Source of the DNA: CAYPTY01 sp964413935
Lineage (GTDB): Bacteria; Bacteroidota; Rhodothermia; Balneolales; Balneolaceae
Assembly (NCBI GenBank): GCA_964413935.1
Contig: CAYPTY010000003.1
Location: 1 to 64,000, forward strand
Direction of reading: 5' to 3'
DNA length: 64,000 nt
The notes under the pieces were generated by a model. That model did no database searches. It was not told where the DNA came from and saw nothing but the letters and a program-made list of their open reading frames with translations. Shown one piece after another: positions 59,145 to 64,000 of this stretch. Position 1 is the stretch's first letter; every line of letters begins with the position of its first letter. The position numbers were made by a program, and so were the translations under genes.

Positions 59145-61493
59145 ATGCTATTCACGATACTAAAACGCATTGCAGAGTTTATTACGGATCACCCGAGGAT
59201 CATCACGTCCCTCATTATCGTAATCACACTGCTTTCCCTCTACCCTGCGTCACAAATCCGGACTGACTTTAATCTGGAAGGTTTTTACCCGGAAGATGAC
59301 CCTATTGTGACCGAGTACCAGGATTTTATTGAGGAGTTTGGCCGGGATGATGATATCATTATGATTGCTTACGAAGACTCCGCATTGCTCACTGCAGAAG
59401 GACTCACCTTTCTTAAAACACTGACCGATTCCCTGCAGAACATCCCTTACGTTGAGGAAGTACAAAGTCTCTGGACTATTGAGGATATCCTGAATGAAAA
59501 TAACACGCTGCTCTTTGATCCCTATCTGGAGGAAGAAACACTCAATGAGGTCAATGCAGATACGCTTTCTGAACGACTGCTGGCCGATCCCTTTGTAAAA
59601 CGACTGCTGCTCAGTGATAACAGTAAGGCCACAGCCCTACTGGTGAATATGGAGGATGATGACTACAACTACGGTACACGAAATGAGGTCATCAACAGCG
59701 TAAGTCGACTGCTGGAGCGCTACCCTGCAAATGATTTCAAAATATCAGGGATACCTTACTTCAGGAATCAGTATGTGAATATGCTGAATGAGGAAATCAT
59801 CTTTTACATAGCATTCTCTTCGGCTCTGATTGTGATGCTGTTATGGTACCTGTACCGTTCTGTGATGGGATTAGTCATCCCAATGCTGATTGTCTGGCTA
59901 ACCGTTTTATTTACGGTTGCGGTTATACAGCTTACCGGGGGTTACTTTGAGATTATGAGCAGCACCATTGCCCCGATCCTGTTGTGTGTTGGTGTGGCAG
60001 ATTCCATCCATATGATATCCAAGTATGATGATGCCATTATGCATGGGGCAAAGAAACGTAAAGCGATCATTGAGACGCTGATTACACTTGGAACCGCAAC
60101 CTTTCTGACTTCCATAACCACCGCAATTGGATTCGGTACGCTGATGACCAGTTCGGTTGTACCTATGAAGCGTTTTGGAATTTATACGGCTGCTGGGGTA
60201 CTCATAGCTTACATGGTAACCATCCTTTTTCTGCCAGCTCTGCTTAAAGTAACAGGTACCAATCGGGTGTTCAAAGAAAACGGTGGCAAGCTCTACATGA
60301 AACTGGCCGACTGGCTGGATCAGCTGACCCTGTTTAACCGCAGGTATTACCGACAAATTGTGGCTGTTTCTTTGGTTCTCAGCATTGCCATTGGACTGGG
60401 GATGTCAAAGCTTCGGGTAAATGGATATGTATTTGATGATATCGGCCGGAGTTCAGTACTGATTCAGGATGCTAATTTTTTCAGTGAGAATCTGGCTCCC
60501 CCTTTCCCACTTGAAATCATGATTGATACGGGTGAGGAATACGGAATCACCGATCCCGAATTACTTAAAGATCTAAATGACCTTGAGAACTTTCTCAGTA
60601 GTTTTGATGAGGTAAAGAAGATCACCACCTTTAACACCCTCATCCAGGAAATCCATGCTGTAATGGACCCTGAAGCAGCGGCAGTGAACCCCATTCCGGA
60701 AGACCCCGACCTCATTGCCCAATATCTCCTGCTATTTGAATTCAATGAGAATGATTTACTGGATGATGTAACCGACTTTAACTATCAGAAACTAAGAGTG
60801 GCAACCCAAACGCTGGATGCCGGCTCCATTCGTATCTCTGAAATAAGGGATGAAATACAGCTGTTTCTGGACGATCGCTTTCCGGATAAAGAGATACAGA
60901 TTACCGGATCCACCATTCTCAGCGCAGATCTGGTGGGTAAAATCGTTTACTCACTCGCCTCCAGTATTGGACTGGCCTTTATTGCCATATCCATCATTAT
61001 GGCCTTCCTTTTTAAGGAATTCAAGCTGGTTATCATCTCTCTGATCCCCAATATCCTGCCACTGGTGGTTATTGCAGGCTTTATGGGTTATTTCGGGGTC
61101 GATATCAAACCCTCATCTGCAGTCATATTCACCATTGCCTTTGGAATAGCCGTGGATGATACGATTCATTATCTGGCCAGACTGAAGGTTGAATTACAGC
61201 GCGGGTACACCCTCGCCGATGCTCTTCAGATTACCACTCAGAAAACAGGGCGTGCCATTATAATCACTTCTATGATACTGGTCGCTGGCTTCGGAAGTCT
61301 GATCAGTTCGGCATTCAATTCCACCATGCTGATGGGAATTCTGGTCTGCGGCACCATTCTGACTGCTTTAATCGCTGATCTTATACTACTGCCGGCGCTT
61401 TTCTATCTCACTCATCCCAAAGAGATGAAGGAAATTGCTAAAACGGAAGATATTCCAGAATCAGGGAGTGAATCTCTTCTGGAGACTGCGTAG
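59145..61493 (+). CDS. MMPL/RND-family transporter
   Basis: A 782-residue permease with two repeats of one membrane helix, a large periplasmic loop and five helices (helices near 15-32, 215-370, 405-425 and 605-760). The RND Asp motifs appear as LLCVGVADSIHMISKYDDA near 280-298 and FGIAVDDTIHYLARLK near 660-675. These proteins export hydrophobic compounds such as lipids or hopanoids. It is coupled to the porin gene in front, and its 3' end overlaps the convergent tmk by 56 bases. Confidence 0.9.
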   Translation: MLFTILKRIAEFITDHPRIITSLIIVITLLSLYPASQIRTDFNLEGFYPEDDPIVTEYQDFIEEFGRDDDIIMIAYEDSALLTAEGLTFLKTLTDSLQNIPYVEEVQSLWTIEDILNENNTLLFDPYLEEETLNEVNADTLSERLLADPFVKRLLLSDNSKATALLVNMEDDDYNYGTRNEVINSVSRLLERYPANDFKISGIPYFRNQYVNMLNEEIIFYIAFSSALIVMLLWYLYRSVMGLVIPMLIVWLTVLFTVAVIQLTGGYFEIMSSTIAPILLCVGVADSIHMISKYDDAIMHGAKKRKAIIETLITLGTATFLTSITTAIGFGTLMTSSVVPMKRFGIYTAAGVLIAYMVTILFLPALLKVTGTNRVFKENGGKLYMKLADWLDQLTLFNRRYYRQIVAVSLVLSIAIGLGMSKLRVNGYVFDDIGRSSVLIQDANFFSENLAPPFPLEIMIDTGEEYGITDPELLKDLNDLENFLSSFDEVKKITTFNTLIQEIHAVMDPEAAAVNPIPEDPDLIAQYLLLFEFNENDLLDDVTDFNYQKLRVATQTLDAGSIRISEIRDEIQLFLDDRFPDKEIQITGSTILSADLVGKIVYSLASSIGLAFIAISIIMAFLFKEFKLVIISLIPNILPLVVIAGFMGYFGVDIKPSSAVIFTIAFGIAVDDTIHYLARLKVELQRGYTLADALQITTQKTGRAIIITSMILVAGFGSLISSAFNSTMLMGILVCGTILTALIADLILLPALFYLTHPKEMKEIAKTEDIPESGSESLLETA

Positions 61494-62034
61494 CATCAAT
61501 GGTGTGAAAGCGACTCACTGTCTGTGAAAGCTCGTCAAAACCCTGCATGACTTTTCGAAAAAACTCCTCACCAGCCTTTTCCATGCGGTCTTTTTCCAAA
61601 TGACCGGTGCGCTCCAGAGAAATTTCCAGAGGAATTTTAAGATAGAAAGTCAGGTCCGGTTCCCTTCCATGGGAAGCAATGCGGTTTATCTGATTAATTT
61701 CCTTGATGGCAAGGCATCCACGCCCATAGCCCTGATAAGCCGTAGTGGAATCATAAAAGCGATCCAGGATCACAATCTCATCTCGTGCAAGAGCAGGCAA
61801 AACCTTTTCAGCTACGAGTTGACTTCGGGCGGAAGAAAAGAGCAGCAACTCTGACACCGGATCGATCTCATTTTTGGCATCCAGTAGTAAAGCTCTGATC
61901 TGCTCTGAGATTTCAGTTCCACCGGGTTCTCTGAAAACACAGACCGTTCTGTTTTGAGCTGACAAATACTCTTTAAGCAATTCGATCTGGGTAGATTTAC
62001 CGCTGCCGTCTATACCTTCAAATGTGATGAGCAA
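61438..62034 (-). CDS. tmk: Thymidylate kinase
   Basis: A 198-residue nucleotide kinase producing dTDP. The P-loop FEGIDGSGKSTQIELL is at 5-20, VFREPGGTEI near 34-43, the DRY-like DRFYDSTTAYQGYGRG near 90-105, and the LID region with RTGHLEKDRMEKAGEEFF near 140. The start is TTG at 62034; the residues directly after it match the family start (LITFEGIDGSGKS), so no earlier start is needed. The tail overlaps the RND gene by 56 bases on the opposite strand. Confidence 0.95.
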   Translation of the reverse strand: MLITFEGIDGSGKSTQIELLKEYLSAQNRTVCVFREPGGTEISEQIRALLLDAKNEIDPVSELLLFSSARSQLVAEKVLPALARDEIVILDRFYDSTTAYQGYGRGCLAIKEINQINRIASHGREPDLTFYLKIPLEISLERTGHLEKDRMEKAGEEFFRKVMQGFDELSQTVSRFHTIDATQSPEEIHSLILEYLPF

Positions 62035-62049
62035 AATAAACCGGGATGA

Positions 62050-62796
62050 TTAGTAATCTAGATCGTCGATAAGATCATAAGGTTCTTTCGGCATTGCAAT
62101 AGCCAGCCCGATATAAATGATGATGCTGGTACCCCACATGAAGGTAGCCAGTACAGCAAGCAGGCGCACAGCGGTTGAGCTGATGCCGAAGTATTTCGCC
62201 AGTCCCCCACATACACCGGAGATCTTCTTATCGGTGCGGGATTTGTAGAGTTTTCGGTTTTCAGCCCGGCTTTTCTTATAGCCATAAGGATCGATATAGG
62301 TGCGATCACTGAAACCACGGTCCGATGCTGAAGATTTGGGTGCAAACTGTTCGAAGTCGTTCAGGTGATTGGAAATACCTGAACTCCCGGAATGCGAACT
62401 TGTACCGAAATCCACTTCACTACCGTGCACATCATATTTGTACGAGTCTGATCTGGATTTAGAGGATCCGGATGATTTGGATTTTTCTTCTTTCTGCCGG
62501 TCTCCTACAAAAAATCCAAAGCCAACCAGGGTGACCAGAACTCCCCCTATCAGCGGTAAAATTTCAACTACATCACTGAGATCAGGGCCGATACTTAAAC
62601 CCAGCAATTGCAGGATGAAGGTTAATGCGATAAAAAGGATGGCAAAACCAGATATGGTTGCAAAATTCAGAACACCATCATTGCTTTTGGGTTCATCCTG
62701 CAGAAATTCCTGCATGGTGCCCCGAAGTTCAAAATCTTCGAAGTTGAGGGTTCGGGATGTGTTAAATTTATTTTTTTGTCTGGATTGGGTAGCCAT
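62050..62796 (-). CDS. PspC-domain membrane protein
   Basis: A 248-residue protein. Residues about 47-95 form two hydrophobic segments, a low-complexity Ser/Lys region (105-160) follows, and the C-terminal 70 residues form a PspC domain: RKLYKSRTDKKISGVCGGLAKYFGI (190-214), VRLLAVLATFMWGTSIIIYIGLAIAMP. PspC domains usually start proteins of the phage-shock response; here it is C-terminal. The role is probably envelope-stress sensing, by family analogy only. Confidence 0.8.
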   Translation of the reverse strand: MATQSRQKNKFNTSRTLNFEDFELRGTMQEFLQDEPKSNDGVLNFATISGFAILFIALTFILQLLGLSIGPDLSDVVEILPLIGGVLVTLVGFGFFVGDRQKEEKSKSSGSSKSRSDSYKYDVHGSEVDFGTSSHSGSSGISNHLNDFEQFAPKSSASDRGFSDRTYIDPYGYKKSRAENRKLYKSRTDKKISGVCGGLAKYFGISSTAVRLLAVLATFMWGTSIIIYIGLAIAMPKEPYDLIDDLDY

Positions 62797-62848
62797 TTTT
62801 TTTCCTCCTTAGCCAACTACGCATCAGCGAGAAGCATGTTGCATACCA

Positions 62849-63418
62849 TCAGCGAATAATACGCTTTTCCGTGACGATCACATCCAGTGGGACATCGAAA
62901 TGATCCACCGGTAGTTCATTCACTACTGTACACTCAAAGCACAAACCTATTTTAATCTGGGAACTTTCGGCCAGAAATCGATCATAAAATCCTTTTCCGT
63001 AACCGATTCGGTTTTTCTTCTCATCCGCCCCAACCATGGGTACTAAAATAAGGTCAGCATCAGCAGGATTGGCCGCTATCACATCCTCAGGTTCCAGTAC
63101 GCCCCATTTGTGTGGTTTCAGGTGATCGATGGATGGTAAAAAACTATGATCCAGCTTGTAAGTTCCACTATGGATTACGGGGACCATCACCTGTTTATCA
63201 TTTGCAAGAAAGTATCGGATAAGTTGCAGGGTATCCACCTCTTTTCGGTTTGCCATGGATATGTAACTGTGGATGCACCTGCCCTGCTTAATTTCGATGA
63301 GGCTTTTTAAACGCTCATGAATTTCTGAGGATTTTCGCTCCCATTCCTCCAGCGAGAGAACATTTCTGTTTTTGAGCAGCTGCTCCCGAAGTGCAGTTTT
63401 TTTATCTGCGATTTTCAT
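62849..63418 (-). CDS. 5-formyltetrahydrofolate cyclo-ligase
   Basis: A 189-residue enzyme converting 5-formyl-THF to 5,10-methenyl-THF with ATP. KTALREQLLKNRNVLS near 7-22 with the N-terminal Lys/Arg, VPVIHSGTYKLDHSFLPS near 80-97, and the nucleotide-binding RIGYGKGFYDRFLAE near 136-150 mark the family. The gene starts two bases after the bshC stop, so it may be co-transcribed with it. Confidence 0.92.
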   Translation of the reverse strand: MKIADKKTALREQLLKNRNVLSLEEWERKSSEIHERLKSLIEIKQGRCIHSYISMANRKEVDTLQLIRYFLANDKQVMVPVIHSGTYKLDHSFLPSIDHLKPHKWGVLEPEDVIAANPADADLILVPMVGADEKKNRIGYGKGFYDRFLAESSQIKIGLCFECTVVNELPVDHFDVPLDVIVTEKRIIR

Positions 63419-63419
63419 C

Positions 63420-63998
63420 CTACAAATGAATCAGATAATGCTGGTCTGGCTGCAGATCCTTCTCCCTGATTTTATCCAGCAACTCTTGCCAGATGCCGTT
63501 ACCATACTTATTCATGAAATAGACAAAAGAAACCGCCCGCTCCTGCAGAATTCCATCCGGGTAGAGTTGTGACTGCACCTTCCGGATACGTTTTATCTGC
63601 GTTTGTTCCTGCTGCTTCTGTGATCGAAAGAGTTTGCCTTTGAGTTTGTCTGTTTCTCCTTTAAAAATTGCCAGCGTTTTTTCTGCAGAAGCCCTGAGTG
63701 AAGCATCCAGTTCTTCGATGCGATCCAGATACTGTTCAGAAACCCCTTCCACATCTTTCACCCACTCTTCGGTAAAAGCGTTTAGATCCAGTTCCTGCGA
63801 TTTGCTCAGATATTCACTGATTAAATCTTCTTCCCTATCGTTATAGCGTCCCACATCGAATGGCAGGCTATCCATGGCTTTCTGAACGGCTGTTTCAAGG
63901 AGGGTAAATCCAAATCGAGGGAGCATGATTGGCATTTTTTTGCCAAAAACCTGATAGTATGGTCGCATCTGTCCGTAGTAAGCCAGTTCCCCGGGACC
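63420..63998 (-). CDS. bshC: Bacillithiol biosynthesis cysteine-adding enzyme BshC (C-terminal part)
   Basis: The frame is open to the window edge, so the N-terminal two-thirds are missing; about 192 residues are visible. The segment GPGELAYYGQMRPYYQVFG is the family's conserved PGE(L/I)AY motif, directly upstream of an internal Met. A long coiled-coil (about 70-140) and the C-terminal NKYGNGIWQELLDKIREKDLQPDQHYLIHL (positions in the last 32 residues, key Tyr-Gly and His) also fit BshC. It adds cysteine to glucosaminyl-malate to finish bacillithiol. Confidence 0.88.
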   Translation of the reverse strand, partial: GPGELAYYGQMRPYYQVFGKKMPIMLPRFGFTLLETAVQKAMDSLPFDVGRYNDREEDLISEYLSKSQELDLNAFTEEWVKDVEGVSEQYLDRIEELDASLRASAEKTLAIFKGETDKLKGKLFRSQKQQEQTQIKRIRKVQSQLYPDGILQERAVSFVYFMNKYGNGIWQELLDKIREKDLQPDQHYLIHL

Positions 63999-64000
63999 CG

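Overview
The window reads as a chromosomal contig from a Balneolota/Rhodothermota-type bacterium (Bacteroidota-like, Gram-negative). The inference rests on moderate GC, sparse Shine-Dalgarno sites, a TAnnTTTG-type promoter, PorV-family outer-membrane proteins, FlgD-like C-terminal domains on a secreted protein, a DUF4837 lipoprotein and bacillithiol synthesis (BshC). It is inferred from gene content, not from a marker gene. Two 100-N scaffold gaps (5434-5533 and 23935-24034) have placeholder lengths.

Layout. 1-5.9 kb (minus): type IV pilus cluster of two unusual pilins, pilC, pilB, a cyclic-nucleotide-binding protein and pilT (cut by the window edge). 6.2-16.7 kb: MFS transporter, Ig-like lipoprotein, an unknown protein-MATE-SUI1 string, a degenerate metallopeptidase-like protein, PlsC, alkaline phosphatase, DEAD-box helicase and FKBP lipoprotein. 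17-21.9 kb: ParA/ribbon-helix-helix/CheY cluster facing a thioesterase-Hpt-OmpR regulator-histidine kinase string. 21.9-27.6 kb: galE, a secreted protein, tRNA-Leu(CAA) followed by a 63-bp tandem repeat that copies the tRNA 3' end, a small membrane protein, thrB-thrC and a TolB-like lipoprotein.

27.6-41.0 kb (minus) is the most striking part. One tightly packed run encodes trpE-trpS-trpG-trpD-trpC-trpF-trpB-trpA, a Trp-rich DUF4837 lipoprotein and bioF-(BioH-like hydrolase)-bioC-bioD-bioA. It is preceded by a well-formed transcription attenuator: a 15-codon leader peptide with three consecutive Trp codons, competing hairpins, and a terminator whose U-run ends five bases before the trpE start codon. 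Tryptophan synthesis, tryptophanyl-tRNA synthetase and biotin synthesis may therefore share one charged-tRNA(Trp)-sensing switch.

41.2-50.6 kb (plus): a secreted lipoprotein, a beta-propeller protein with a FlgD-like C-terminus and two PorV-like barrels, followed by an exopolysaccharide set (two glycosyltransferases, a flippase, a polysaccharide deacetylase). 50.6-57.1 kb (minus): aroE-pgeF-HDAC-like-dxr-rseP-psd-pssA. 57.1-64 kb: an SRPBCC protein, an outer-membrane porin with an MMPL/RND permease, then tmk, a PspC protein, 5-formyl-THF cyclo-ligase and a partial bshC on the minus strand.
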